From NCBI RefSeq assembly GCF_040869045.1, contig NC_090320.1, forward strand, positions 247,566,978-247,630,977: a stretch of DNA of 64,000 bases, in the 5' to 3' direction. Position 1 is the first letter of the stretch. The number at the start of each line of letters is the position of its first letter. This DNA is from Eurosta solidaginis. Taxonomy: Eukaryota > Arthropoda > Insecta > Diptera > Tephritidae. Position numbers and translations under genes: made by a program. Below the pieces are notes generated by a model that was given only the letters and a program-made list of their open reading frames with translations, was not told where the DNA came from and searched no databases. Shown piece after piece: positions 20,223 through 33,345 of this stretch.

Positions 20223-20846
20223 TTAAAAAACTAGCAATTAATCGCTTTTTTTCAATATGCAAGTCTAGATAGGTATTCTTTAAAGTTGTAGTGAAATTTC
20301 ACGGCAAAATTTATATTTTACCCACATACTAGTAAAAATAGCTGAAGTTACTCTAATGATGAGCTCGCAATCTTCTCTCCCATGAGAATTAAATACGTAC
20401 CCAACACACATACTATGTACTTGGATACAGTGCTCTCGTTTCCAAGCATTACTTACATGTATTGCATACACCAACCAGCTTGTGGCAAATCTGTAACCGA
20501 CTACCAGGAATTACTTAATAATTAAACAAGTTTACAGTAGACGGCTAAAGTCGCTAATAGAATTTTCAGTTTTGGCTGCATGTCGCCAGGACATGTTCAC
20601 ATACATTCAAACATATACTTATGTGTTCATATATCTACAAATACAGAAGGGTTTAAACTTACATACATATGAACTGACTTAGAAGCATGTGTTCTAGCTG
20701 AGTGGGCTAGCTGAATTTGGAGCTGGGGTTGCAAAGAAGTACAATTGCCATTCAAGCTGATTGGAGTGCCAAGAGCGCCAAAGGCATTAAAAGCAATTCT
20801 CGTTAAATGCAAACAAAAATAAAAATTGCAAAAAAAAACAGAAGAG
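20223..20846. other. AT-rich DNA without recognised features
   Basis: No gene, repeat end or RNA gene recognised. Confidence 0.55.
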
Positions 20847-22636
20847 AAACAAGTAAGGAAGGCTAAGTTCGGGTGTAACCGAACATTACATACTCAGTTG
20901 AGAGCTATGGAGACAAAGTAAGCAAAAATTACCATGTAGGAAAATGAACCTAGGGTAACCCTGGAATGTGTTTGTATGACATATGTATCAAATGAAAGGT
21001 ATTAAAAAGTATTTTAAGAGGGCCATAGTTCTATAGGTGGACGCCATTTAGGGATATCGCCATAAAGGTGGACCAGGGATGACTCTAGAATTTGTTTGTA
21101 CGATATGGGTATCAAATGAAAGGTGTTAATGAGTATTTTAAAACGGAGTGGGCCTTAGTTCTATAGGTGGACGCCTTTTTGGGATATCGTTATAAAGGTG
21201 AACCAGGGGTGACTCCATAATGTGTTTTTACGATATGGGTATCAAATTAAAGGTATTAATGAGGGTTTGTTAGTTGGTTATGTGAAGACGTTGTCGAGAT
21301 ATCGACCAAAATGTGGACCAGGGTGACCCAGAACATCATTTGTCGGGTACCGCTAATTTATTTATATATGTATATGTATATATGTAATACCACGAACAGT
21401 ATTCCTGCCAAGATTCCAAGGGCTTTTGATTTCGCCCTTCAGAACTTTTTCATTTTCTTCTACTTAATATGGTAGATGTCACACCCATTTTACAAAGTTT
21501 TTTTCTAAAGTTATATTTTGCGTCAATCAACCAATCCAATTACCATGTTTCATCCCTTTTTTCGTATGTGGTATAAAATTATGGCATTTTTTTCATTTTT
21601 CGTAATTTTCGATATCGAAAAAGTGGGCGTGGTCATAGTCCGATTTCGGCCATTTTTTATACCAATACAAAGTGAGTTCAGATAATTACGTGAACTGAGT
21701 TTAGTAAAGATATATCGATTTTTGCTCAAGTTATCATCTTAACGGCCGAGCGGAAGGACAGACGGTCCTGTGTATAAAAACTGGGCGTGGCTTAAACCGA
21801 TTTCGTCCTTTTTCACAGAAAACAGTTATCGTCCTAGAATCTAAGCCCCTACCAAATTTCAAAAGGATTGGTAAATTTTTGTTCGACTTATGGCATTAAA
21901 AGTATTCTAGACAAATTAAATGAAAAAGGGCGGAGCCACGCCCATTTTGAAATTTTCTTTTATTTTTGTATTTATTTGCACCATATCATTACTGGAGTTG
22001 AATGTTGACATAATTTACTTATATAATGTAAAGATGTTAATTTTTTTTTAAATTTGACTTCAAAAAAAATTTTTTTTTAAGTGGGCGTGGTCGTTCTCCG
22101 ATTTTTCTAATTTTTATTAAGCATACATATAGTAATAGGAGTAACGTTCCTGCCAAATTTCATCATGATATCTTCAACGACTGCCAAATTACAGCTTGCA
22201 AAACTTCTAAATTACCTTCTTTTAAAAGTGAGCGTCATAAGTTCCGCGTCATAAGTTCAACTCACCTACTAAGTTTCATCGCTTTATCCGTCTTTGGTAA
22301 TGAATTATAGCACTTTTACGATTTTTCGAAATTTTCGATATCGAAAATATGGGCGTGGTTATAGTCCGATATTGTTCATTTTAAATAGCGATCTGAGATG
22401 AGTGCTCAGGAACCTACATACCAAATTTCATCAAGATACCTCAAAATTTACTCAAATTATCGTGCTAACGGACGGACGGACGGATGGACATGGCTCAATC
22501 AAATTTTTTTTTCGATACTGATGATTTTGATATATGGAAGTCTATATCTATCTCGATTCCTTTATACTTGTACAACCAACCGTTATTCAATCAAAGTTAA
22601 TATACTCTGTGAGCTCTGCTCAACTGAGTATAAAAA
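20847..22636 (+). mobile_element. family A repeat, copy 2 (long form)
   Basis: It starts AAACAAGTAAGGAAGG and ends CTCAACTGAGTATAAAAA. Three ~130-bp tandem units (20990-21340) contain TATCAAATGAAAGGT. Later GTGGGCGTGG blocks stand beside TTTCGATATCGAAA, and a (GGAC)n run lies at ~22471-22490. The 93-codon frame at 22398-22679 recurs in the other copies and is not a gene. Confidence 0.85.
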
Positions 22637-22884
22637 CATTGGACCTCAACGAAATCGATTTATAGCTAATAAAAAGTGATTTGTTATAACTAGGAACTTT
22701 CTCAGCCCCATTGCTGTGGCAGCAGACCTATTCCCAAAAAACCCCAAACTCTTACTAATGAAATAACTTGCATAGTTAGCTTTGGTCGTATGTGCGACGT
22801 TTGTGTACGTATGTTGACCTTTCGTAATTCCCTTAACCCACTAGTATGCATGTGTGTGTTTTAGCAACATGTATGTGTATTGCG

Positions 22885-24636
22885 ACCCTGCAAAAAATTG
22901 TGGGATTAATCCCTAAAGAGATTGGTTCCCGATTGATCTCTTTTGTCTGCATTTGGGCATAATTGATCCCGTTTATCCCCTTTCGGGTACAGTTGCGATT
23001 AGTTAGTTTGAAATCTATGTAGCCCATTTTAAGAGATATAAAAAAACAAGTAAAGGTGTCTAAGTTCGGGTGTAACCGAACAATATATACTCAGCGTGAG
23101 CTTCATTGCACATTTCATTTCAGATAAACTACTTTTCTACATAACACGTGGCACCGCCCGTTTTAAAAAAATATGCATCCTCATTTCCTCTTACAATAAA
23201 ACTTGATAAGTGAAATATTATTGATTCAAAACTATTTTTTGCTAAGTTATAACTTATTATTCTAGTCTACGATCCTTTTAAATTTGTTTTATATCTAAGT
23301 TGCGATCCATGCGATGACGTCCATTTTTACTAGAAACATTTTCTGCTATAAGGAAAATATGTGTACCCAATTTTATTATGATCCGTTAATTTTTCTTCGA
23401 GTTATGGCTCCCGAAACATACAAAATTGCTTAGTATTAAAAGGGGCGGCGCCACGCCCATTTTTTTTAATTTGAAGTTTTTTCTATTTATTGTTATAAAT
23501 CCACTTGGGAAATGGAATACCATTGATATAAAGCTCTTTTTTGCAAGGATATAGCTTATTTTATTCGTCCACGGCCTTTTTAAAAATCTTTTATATAAAA
23601 GTGGGCGTGGTCCTTAACCGATTTCGCTAATTTTTCTTCAAAGCATTCCTTATAGTAAAGGCAACCTCTCTGCCGAATTTTGTTACGATAGGTTTAACGA
23701 TTTTTGATTTATGATTAATAATATTTGTAAAATTGATTTTATCATAAGTGGGCGGTGCCACGCCTATTTAGAAAAAAATTTTGAAATTTTTATCAATATA
23801 CTAAATAATCAGGTTTTTTTGTGTTTTCCAAAATGTTATATATATAAAAAGTGGGCGTGGTTATCATCCGATTTCGCTCATTTTCAGTACCAATCTATTC
23901 TGGGTCCAGATAAGCTCGTGTACCAAACTTGGTGAAGATATATCTATATTTACTCAAGTTATCGTGTTAACGCACAGGCGGACGGACGGACGGACGGATA
24001 TGGCTCAATCAAATTTTTTTTCACCACTGATGATTTTGATATATGGAAGTCTATATCTATCTCGAGTCCTTTATACCTGTACAACCAACCGTTATCCAAT
24101 CAAAGTTAATATACTCTGTGTGCAAAGCCAGCTGAGTATAAAAAAGCGGCAATGAAATGAGTAAAAGAAAAAAGATTACAGATGATTGAATCGAATTATT
24201 TAAGAAAAATGCGGAGCCCTATACCGTACCTAAATTACTAGGACTTAACGACTACCCCGGAGTTAGGGTTACATTTTCGGAGAATATTTTTTATTCCTTT
24301 ATGAAAAGCGTGCAAACAACTTACATCGTATAGATTTGGTGGTTTGCCAAACCCTTCGATTGTGTTACTGCCATGAAAAATGGGACTGGCCCCTATTTGA
24401 GTCCTTATTGAACCGAAAAGGGCTTATCTTCATATGTTCCCATATGGATACAAAGAGGATTGCTCCTATCGATCGCTTTCGGGTTTAAATGGGTACAATT
24501 AGTCGCGTCATAGGGCATGCTCAAACAAAAGCCAACAGTTCAACCCGTACAAACAGATCAAGACTGGCATTGGTCGCATATTCCTTTGCGACTCATCTCG
24601 GATTCATCCTAGACTAATCGCATTTTTTGCATGGGA
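22885..24636. mobile_element. TIR element (ends CCTGCAAAAAAT) split by a family A copy
   Basis: Left ACCCTGCAAAAAATTGTG and right, inverted, TCCCATGCAAAAAATGCG form imperfect TIRs with a following GATTA. Interior arms (22905-23040 and 24145-24600) are non-coding. A family A copy fills 23041-24144. Confidence 0.6.
23041..24144 (+). mobile_element. family A repeat, copy 3 (short form, no tandem units)
   Basis: It starts AACAAGTAAAGGTGTC and ends CAGCTGAGTATAAAAA, with several GTGGGCGTGG and GGGCGG(T/C)GCCACGCC blocks and (GGAC)n at ~23979-23998. It lacks the tandem units of copy 2. Confidence 0.85.
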
Positions 24637-25843
24637 GTTTATATACATATGTATGTATGTGTGTACATATGTGGTCATATGCTGCGACTTTTATCAAATA
24701 AAATATTCTGTGGTAACACAAAAACTTTGGACATTTGTGACCAAATCTCCACAGCACTCAAGTGGGTCGAGACAATGCTTTTGCATGCTTGCTTGTGGAT
24801 ATTCTACGATAAGCTTAAAAGTTTTATCGATTTTAGTATGTTTATGTTTGCTTTTTTTATTTATTCTGTTGATCACGGGCTTTCAGTTTTTTTGCTTTTC
24901 CTTTTGTTCATTTTTTATATATATTTTTTTTTTTTTTTTGATTTTAGCTTTTGTTTTCCTACCAAAGGCGATTTTTCTAAGTACTCTTTATTTATTGAGT
25001 TTTTCGTATTATTTTTTAACTTTCCATTTTTTTTTTTTTTTGTTGTGTGAAATGCACCAATGAATGTAGCGCAATGCTGCCCACTTTTGTGCGAATTGTA
25101 CTTTTTGTTTTAGTTGGTAGATTGAATTTTAAATAAAAATGAAATTAACTTGGGTATTTGTAATTGGATTTTTCACTAACTTTTTCCATCATCGTTGAGC
25201 TCTAGGATAAGAAGAGTGGGAATATGTGCGTCGTTTTCGCATTTCTTCTATTTATACCCAGTTGCGTTTACCAAAAGATGTAATATTTTCTTAATTTGGA
25301 AAGATTGCAATGGGGCTGAATGCTGAGTGGATAGAGGCATCTGCCTTTATAGCAGTAGGAAGTACGAATGTTAGGGATTTCGAGTTCAAAGCTCAGCTCC
25401 CGAAAAACTAGCTGATAAAGAAATGAAATTCAGAAACTTGTCCTAGAAACCATCGCTGTGTGCAAGGTTTGTAATTATACTCCAATATCGAAAACAAAAA
25501 ATATTTATATTTATTTGATAAACAAAAAAAGCTTAACCAAATAGGATTCCTAGAGGATTGGTTTATCTGCTTGACGCTTTTCATGCCTTAAGAAATAATC
25601 ATTTAACTCCAGTTTTCTATCCGTGATGCCTTTTTTGACGGAACGACCCAACGGTTACTTTTTCGAAATCGGAAAATTTTGTTTCAGCCAGTTTTTTATG
25701 AAATCGATTTTTTTTTTCGACTGAGTCCTTATGCGGACCTAGTTATTAATTCCGAATAGGTTATTTATTTAGAACAATGAACTTATTCGAAACCGGTTGC
25801 TTATTCCTAGCCTGTCATTTATTTAGAAGCGAGTACTTAACAA
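24637..25843. other. T-rich and degenerate repeat DNA
   Basis: 24840-25040 is strongly T-rich, which gives long hydrophobic chance frames in two registers. From about 25560, pieces such as CGAAACCGGT and TTTATTTAGAA resemble the degenerate satellite right of 27.79 kb, so family A copy 4 likely inserted into that satellite. No gene. Confidence 0.5.
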
Positions 25844-27791
25844 TTTTTATACTCAGTTGAGCAGAGCTCACAGAGTATATTAAGTTTGATTGGATAACGG
25901 TTGGTTGTACAGGTATAAAGGAATCGAGATAGATATAGACTTCCATATATCAAAATAATCAGGATCGAAAAAAAATTTGATTGAGCCATCTCCGTCCGTC
26001 CGTCCGTCCGTCCGTTAACACGATAACTTGAGTAAATTTTGAGGTAAATTGATGAAATTTGGTATGTAGGTTCCTGAGCACTCATCTCAGATCGGTATTT
26101 AAAATGAACGAAATCGGACTATAACCACGCCCACTTTTTCGATATCGAATATTTCGAAAAACCAAAAAAGTGCGATAATTCATTACCAAAGAAATCTAAA
26201 ACGATAAAACTTGGTAAATGGGTTGACCTTATGATACAGAATAGAAAACTAGTAAAATTTTGGACAATGGGCGTGGCACCGCCCACTTTTAAAAGAAGGT
26301 AATTTAAAAATTTGCAAGCTGTAATTTGGCTGTCGTTGAAGATATCATGATGAAATTTGGCAGGAACGTTACTCCTATTACTGTATGTACGCTTAATAAA
26401 AACTAGCAAAATCGGAGAAGGACCACGCCCACTTTTAAAAAAAAATTTTTTTTAATTAAAATTTTAACAAAAAATTTAATATCTTTACAGTATATAAGTA
26501 AATTATGTCAACATTCAACTCCAGTAATGATATGGTGCAACAAAATACAAAAATAAAAGAAAATTTCAAAATGGGCGTGGCTTCGCCCTTTTTCATTTAA
26601 TTTGTCTAGGATACTTTTAATGCCATAAGTCGAACAAAAATTAACCAATCCTTTTGAAATTTGGTAGGGGCATAGATATTATGACGTTAACTGTTTTCTG
26701 TGAAAATGGGCTAAATCGGTTGAAGCCACGCCCAGTTTTTATACACAATCGTCCGTCTGTCCTTCCGCATGGCCGTTAACATGATAACTTGAGCAAAAAT
26801 CGACATATCTTTACTGAACTTAGTTCACGTACTTATCTGAACTCACTTTATCTTGGTATAAAAAATAAACGAAATCCGACTATGACCACGGCCCCTTTTT
26901 CGATATCGAAAATTACGAAAAATGAAAAAAATGCCATAAATCCATACCAAATACGAAAAGAGGGATGAAACATGGTAATTGGACTGGTTTATTGCCGCAA
27001 AATATAACTTTAGAAAAAACTTTGTAAAATGGTTGTGACATCTACCATATTAAGTAGAAGAAAATGAAAAAGTTCTGCAGGGAGAAATAAAAAACCCTTA
27101 AAATCTTGGCAGGTATTACATATATAAATAAATTAGCGGTATCCAACAGATGATGTTCTGGGTCACCCTGGTCCACATTTTGTTCGATATCTGTAAAACG
27201 CCTTCACATATACAACTACCACCACTCACTTTTAAACCCCTCATTAATACCTTAAATTTGATATCCATATCGTACAAACACATTCTAGAGTCACCCCTGG
27301 TCCACCTTTATGGCGATATTTCGAGACGGCGTCCACCTATAGAACTGAGGCCCACTCCCTTTTAAAATACTCATTAACACCTTTCGTTTGATACCCATAT
27401 TGTACCAAAAAATTCTAGGGTCACCCTGGTCCACCTTTATGGAGATATCTCGAAACGGCGTCCACCTATGGATCTAAGGATTACTCCCTTTTAAAATACT
27501 CATTAACACCTTTCATTTGATACCCATATCGTGCAAACAAATTCTAGAGTCAACCCTGATCCACCTTTATGGCGATATCCCTAAATGGCGTCCACCTATA
27601 GAACTATGGCCCACTCCCTTATAAAATACTCTTTAATGCCTTTCATTTGATACACATGTCATACAAACACATTCCAGGGTTTCCCTCGGTTCATTTTCCT
27701 ACATGGTTATTTTCCCTTATGTTGTCACCATAGCTCTCAACTGAGTATGCAATGTTTGGTTACACCCGAACTTAACCTTCCTTACTTGTTT
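25844..27791 (-). mobile_element. family A repeat, copy 4 (long form)
   Basis: Minus-strand start AAACAAGTAAGGAAGG at 27791, end CTCAACTGAGTATAAAAA at 25844. It carries four ~130-bp tandem units (27200-27690), (GTCC)n at ~25990-26012 and repeated CCACGCCCAC blocks. Its layout matches copies 2 and 11. Confidence 0.9.
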
Positions 27792-28943
27792 TTTGATTCG
27801 TTTAACTGCTTCCAGCCTGTCATATTTTTGGATCCTGTTTTTTATTGTTTTAAAGACCGATTATTTTTCTTATCTGTTTTTTTTCCAAGTGTTTAGTTTT
27901 CTGAAATCGCATTATTTGCAAAGTTGGTTGTTTAAAACCGGTAGTTTTAGGAACCAGTTTTTTTTTTTGTTTTTTTGTGGAACCCATATTGTGGTAGTTT
28001 TTTGGAAATTTGTTTGGAACAAGTCACTTTTTTGTAACAGGTCACTGTCGGAAACGATCACTTGTTTGGAACAATTCACTTGTTTGGAAAAGATCAGTTT
28101 AGAAACCGGTAACTTGTTGGTAGCAAGTCACTTGTTTGGAATAGATTACTTTAAGGAACCGGGAACTGGTTTGGAATAAGTCACTTGTTTGGAACACGTC
28201 GCTTTAGGAAACGGACACTTATTTGCTGCAGGTCACTTAAGAAAGCGATCACTTATTCGGAACAGATCACTTTAGAAATTGATCACTTGTTTGTACCAAG
28301 TCACGTTTTTGCAACAGGATACTTTAAGGAACCGGTCAACGGTTTGGAACAAGTCACATGTTCGGAACAGACCACTTTTAGGAACCGGCCAGTTTTTGTA
28401 ATAAAAAGTCACTTTTGGAAACCGGGCGACTTTTGGAAAAGGCCGCTCTTAGAAACCGGTCATTTTATTGAATAGGCCACTATAAGGGGCTGATCACTTG
28501 TTTTGAATAGGTCACTTTTGAAAACCTTCTTTGGAACAGGTCACTTTTTAAAAAATTTTTTTGAAAAAAGTCACTTCGGTAACTTTTTTGAAAAAAATAT
28601 GTTTTTAAGACCCGTAAATTTTTTTTAACAGTTCTTTTTTTTTTTTGTACCTCATACATTTTTTTGAACCAGGTACTCTTCGGTTCGCGTTAATTTTTTT
28701 AGCCCGGTTTCTTTTTTTGTTGACCGGACCGTTTGTTTTCTTGGCACATGTTACTTTTATCGAATCTATTACTTTATCGAAACTGGTCACTTCTGTTAGA
28801 AAATGACTGTTTAATTGGTTAGGCGTCAGTTAAGTTATTCACTTTCTTATTTCAATCAATTTAATCGTCCATTCAGTGCTTTGTGTGACAGTTTTCTTTT
28901 CATATGTCACCTCCTCTTTCTTTTGTTCATATTGTTAGCGCTT
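27792..28943. repeat. degenerate short-period satellite (TTTGGAACA..GGTCACTT)
   Basis: From ~27940 to 28580, words GGAACAAGTCACTT, GGAACAGGTCACTT and GGAAACCGGTCAC recur every ~18-24 bp with many changes. The two plus-strand frames (27793-28179, 28185-28475) are by-products of the repeat. Confidence 0.75.
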
Positions 28944-29824
28944 ACTATACCCAGCTGTACTTGTACACAGGGTATTATAACTTTGATTGGATAACGTTTG
29001 GTTGTACAAGTATAAAGGAATCGAGATAGATATAGGCTTCCATATATCAAAATCATCAGTATCGAAAAAAATTTGATCCGTCCGTCTGTCCGTTAACACG
29101 ATAACTTGAGTAAATATTGAGATATCTTCACCAAATTTGGAACACGAGCTTATCTGGACCCATAATAGATCGGTATTGAAAATAAGCGAAATCGGATGAT
29201 AACCACGCCCACTTTTTATATATATAAAATTTTGGAAAACACAAACAACCTGATGATTTAGTAAATAGTTCACCTAGAATGTTGAAATTTGACGTGTGGA
29301 CTGATATTGAGGCCCTTGATAAAAATTAGAAAACAATTTTTTAATGGGCTTGGCACCGGTCACTTTTGATAAAATCAATATTACAAATATTATTAATCAT
29401 TAATTAAAAATCGTTCAACCTATCGTAACAAAATTCGGCAGAGAGGTTGCCCTTACTATAAGGAATGCTTTGAAGAAAAATTAACGAAACTTTTACATAA
29501 AATAAACTATATCTTTGCAAAAAAGAGTTTTATATCAATGGTATTTCATTTCCCAAGTGGATTTATAACAATAAATAGGAAAAACTTCAAAATTTAAAAA
29601 ATGGACGTTGCACCGCCCCTGTTATGACTAAGAAATTTTCTATGTTTCGGTAGCCATAACTAGAAGAAAAATTAGTTTAGAATAGAACCATATGTATGTA
29701 TATGTATTATTGCGCAGCCTTGTAACACTATTAAGCACACAAAACAAACAACAACAGCATTTCAAGTGTACAGCTGGGTATGTAATGTTCGGTTTCACCC
29801 GAACTTAGACTTCCTTACTTGTTT
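28944..29824 (-). mobile_element. family A repeat, copy 5 (short form)
   Basis: Minus-strand start AAACAAGTAAGGAAGTC, end GTACAGCTGGGTATAGTA-like at 28944. It shares GCATTCCTTATAGTAAGGGC and one CCACGCCCAC block with copies 3 and 10. Confidence 0.85.
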
Positions 29825-30867
29825 TTAATCTGTGTTCGTTGGTCAGTATGAGCATATTTTCCCACTACGTATCCTGCGTATAGCTATCCGTATTTCTGAT
29901 ATTTTGCCAACTGTTCGTCTTCCTCTATAATTGCAGCCATCCGCTAATATTTCTAATCACAGTTTGCTTTACTAGTTCGTTACTTTATCTGCATTTCATC
30001 GTTCTCACTTTGTTCATTAGGAAAAGTTTATATTTAATCGACGATTTGACTTTGCCTTCGATAGCTCACCACATAGTTTACTCGTCCGTTCGCTGTTTCA
30101 ATTGTCTGATCCTTCGCATCCGTTCTCTTTTCGTTAATCATTTGATCGCCTGCCTGTTAGCCAGCTCATGTGACCGTTAAACTGTCCTTCGATTCGTCTA
30201 TTGACATATTTTTTTTTTGCCGATTTGTCTTTTCGACTTTTCCTTTATCGATAAAAGTTATTTTATGCTCCGGAATCCTATATACCCGTACTAGGATGCT
30301 TCTTCGTGCGTTATTTCCTTTAAGCGCATCTGGGTATACAATATCATTTCGTTTTTCATCCGTATTCTACTTAAGGTTTTTATGCACATTGCATATTTCT
30401 TTAGTTCCTCCCACGTTTTATAGCTGTGATTTGGCGCATGGCTCTTTTTCCCCTTCTGTTGGCAATGTTAAGTAAACATTGTGGAATAAAAGGTTTTTCT
30501 ACTTGACGATTTGTGATACGCGATTCACTGTTTTTATCGTTTTTTTTTTTTGATTCATTGCCATTAATCAGAATCAGCATTGAACGTTTTTTTGCAGCTT
30601 TATTCCTCTAAGGCTAATGCCAATTTTTAAAAAGTTGGTAAGATTGAAACGAGTTGAATAAACGATTTGAAAAATTTACGAAAGAAACTACATAAACCAC
30701 TTTTTCCTACTCTCACTCTATTTACAGATAAAATGAGAAAAGTTTCTTTGGAGAAAATTGAATTGATTGCTTATTAATTTGTTTCGAATACGTCTGAAAG
30801 GGGTCATTTGGTGAAAGCAAATGTTCCATGTGATAGTGAGTTCTTCTCTTGTCGGGCTTAAGTTGGT
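29825..30867. other. T-rich DNA without recognised genes
   Basis: It contains scattered GATTTGTC, CGTTCTC and T-run words reminiscent of the degenerate satellite at 28 kb. No gene or element end. Confidence 0.5.
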
Positions 30868-31715
30868 CTTTAATTATATTATATTAATTTTCACAATAAA
30901 TAATAGCAACGGCAACCTCCAAGCCAAATTTCAACATAATATTTTAACGGCTTTTGATTTACGGCTTTAAAAACTTTAAATTTTCTTCTTCTAAAAACCA
31001 AATTTATATTTTTCGCCATATGTTGATACATATCAAGTGTCATTTGGGTAATGAATTATCGCAATTTTTTCCTTTTTGGAAATTTTCGATATCGAAAAAG
31101 TGGGCGTGGTTATCCTTAGATTTCGCCATTTTTAAAACCAATCCATTTTGAATCCAGATAAGCCAGTATACAAAATTTCGTATAGATATCTAAATTTTTC
31201 CTCAAGTTCTCGTGTTTATGGACGGACAAACATGGCTTTATCAAAATCTTTTTCGGTGCAGCACACTTAACCGATAACCAAGTTCGATAGCGAAGGAAAA
31301 AAAATGTGCCAAGCCAAACCTTCGATCGATCCAAATAGGTTGGCTACTACAGGACGAAAACAATTACATATATAACGGTATAGTAACAAAATATAGCACA
31401 CAAATGCTTTTAATTTTTTTGTATGTTAACAATCTTGAAATTTACTTAAAAGTAAGGGACCCATTTTAAAGGTTATTTAATTTTTTATTTTAAAAACTCT
31501 GGCCCTAAAATTGTGCTTAGGCAAATTTTTTAATGTTAATTTAACACACAGAACATATCTAATACCTGCTTTTTGTTGTTCTTTAAATAAACTCGATCAA
31601 TGAATTTTAAATAACTTCTATAGAGACTTGAAACTTGGAGGATAGATCTAAGCCCGGTGCAAAGATAATAAGAAAGAAAATATGTTCAGCTATGTGGAGC
31701 ACGGTACAAACATTT
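30868..31715 (+). mobile_element. family A relative (third form)
   Basis: It has the palindrome TTTCGATATCGAAA next to AGTGGGCGTGG (31087-31110). A distinct 3' half (31230-31715) recurs inverted at 41139-41600. The usual family A start is missing. Confidence 0.75.
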
Positions 31716-33345
31716 AGAAAATTCTAAAACAAGGTTAGTTTTTCGACGTTTGTAAGACGACTTGCCGTTGAACTATATCGATCGATATTGAAGCAACTTG
31801 GTTGCGAGATTGAGACTTGCAGTTCGAAACATAGTACAGATATCAAAATGAGAATGCACAATGTGGCACATAGCCAGAGTCAAAATATTTAGAAAGTTCT
31901 AATGGCCGCGTCACAATGAAATGTTTCATGTTCATGAGTTTTGAAGCAATATCATCACAATCGCGTAAGATAGTGCGTTTATAAATATGCATTAAAATTT
32001 CTCGAAGCACTGTTATAAACATTCCCACTATACTAGAAACATATTTGCGAACGTATTTTGTCTCCTGTTCATTGTTTAAAATGCAATTTTTAATTGTGAA
32101 ATATGTTAGAAAAGCTCTAACAAGTGGTAAAAATAATAACACTTGCAAAGTCTGAAAGCGCTCATAGCCAAAACACTTGTCAAGTTCTTGTTGTTATGCT
32201 TTGCTTACAAGAAAAGTTGGAAGTTGCCTAGATTTTCATGACAGGTGGTGCTGGTGATGCGCTATTTGTAACTCTGCACGACGCTGCATTAAAAATCTTA
32301 TGTGGGGGGACTTGCGTTGATACCGAGGGTTAAGTCACTAGCGCTGATAAATTAGCTGTGTTTTTTACATGTATATACATATGCACTTCAGCTCTATATG
32401 GATTACTAAGTGCATAGCTTTATCTGCACTAATGACAATTAGTACTGTGTCTCCCATTTTATCTCTACACTATTTTTCCACTTCTTTGACCGAAAAGTGT
32501 GTGTGTCCACAATTCATCGCCACCGATTCAGCTATAGGTTATTAACTATGACCAACAGAAGTGCGTATATCCGCTATAAAGCACAACCAATATTGTAGTT
32601 AGTTATTAAACCACTGCCGCGAGTCTTCAATAATTACCGCTAGATGGGTCTCCTAAACATTATCTAAGCTGATAAGCGTTTTTTTAGCCACAAATGTAGA
32701 TGTATATACATGTTAAACAAACGGCTATTATTTCATAATATCGTAGACTATTACAAACTCATATTTGACAAAATTTCAGTTGGCAGCAAATAATTCAACC
32801 TTATGCCGCTATTAGTTGAACTCGCGTCTGACATGACCATTTTTTGCCGCATGGGACTAATAAAATTCCTGATATACCGTGAATGTCACTGTTGAAGCAA
32901 CCATGTTTTCCACAAGCTTTCATTTTTCAAGAGTCTTCTGTTTTCCAGCGCCTATGTGCCGTTTTTTTTTTTTTTTTTTGCTTTGGGGGTGGTTTCCAGA
33001 AAGTTGTTGATTTGTTGCCTTATTTCTGTTACAAGATTATAGACGTGCATTTCGTCACCAACTAACCAGAAGCATGAATGTGCAATTTTTCCGATTTTGT
33101 ATTATAGGCCTCGTTATATTACCCTTTATATTCTCTAGGTTCAACTTAAATCTAAAGCTTCCTACGTACATGGAAACCCCAATAATTTGCAGTGCCATTT
33201 TCACGAATGTACAATTCAATCACACACAGTTGAGCCAGAAAAATGAATGTAGCACATCTGGCTGTATCACACATTCGTTGATTTGGCTCAACAATTTTTG
33301 AAAAAAAGTAAGAACAGCACACATTCGTATGTTCGAATGTTCGAA
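31716..33345. other. 1.6 kb without recognised features
   Basis: AT-rich, with a T run at 32963-32980. No convincing open frame, RNA gene or repeat terminus. Confidence 0.5.

Noticed and set aside
22471..22490. (GGAC)n or (GTCC)n as a CRISPR or regulatory array
   Set aside because: They are short microsatellites at a fixed position within family A. There are no spacers and the genome is eukaryotic.
22398..22679. 93-codon frame, with similar frames at 8846, 23964, 25837, 53731, 58511 and 61319-61640
   Set aside because: The same peptides (ILMILIYGSLYLSRFLYTCT) come from the 3' end of every family A copy. They follow the repeat, lack consistent starts and are interrupted differently in each.
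24631..25063. Two overlapping hydrophobic frames of 139 and 136 codons
   Set aside because: They are Phe/Leu/Ile runs from a T-rich stretch, open in two registers, with no start context or family.
27793..28475. Frames of 128 and 96 codons
   Set aside because: They are generated by the degenerate GGAACA..GGTCACTT repeat.
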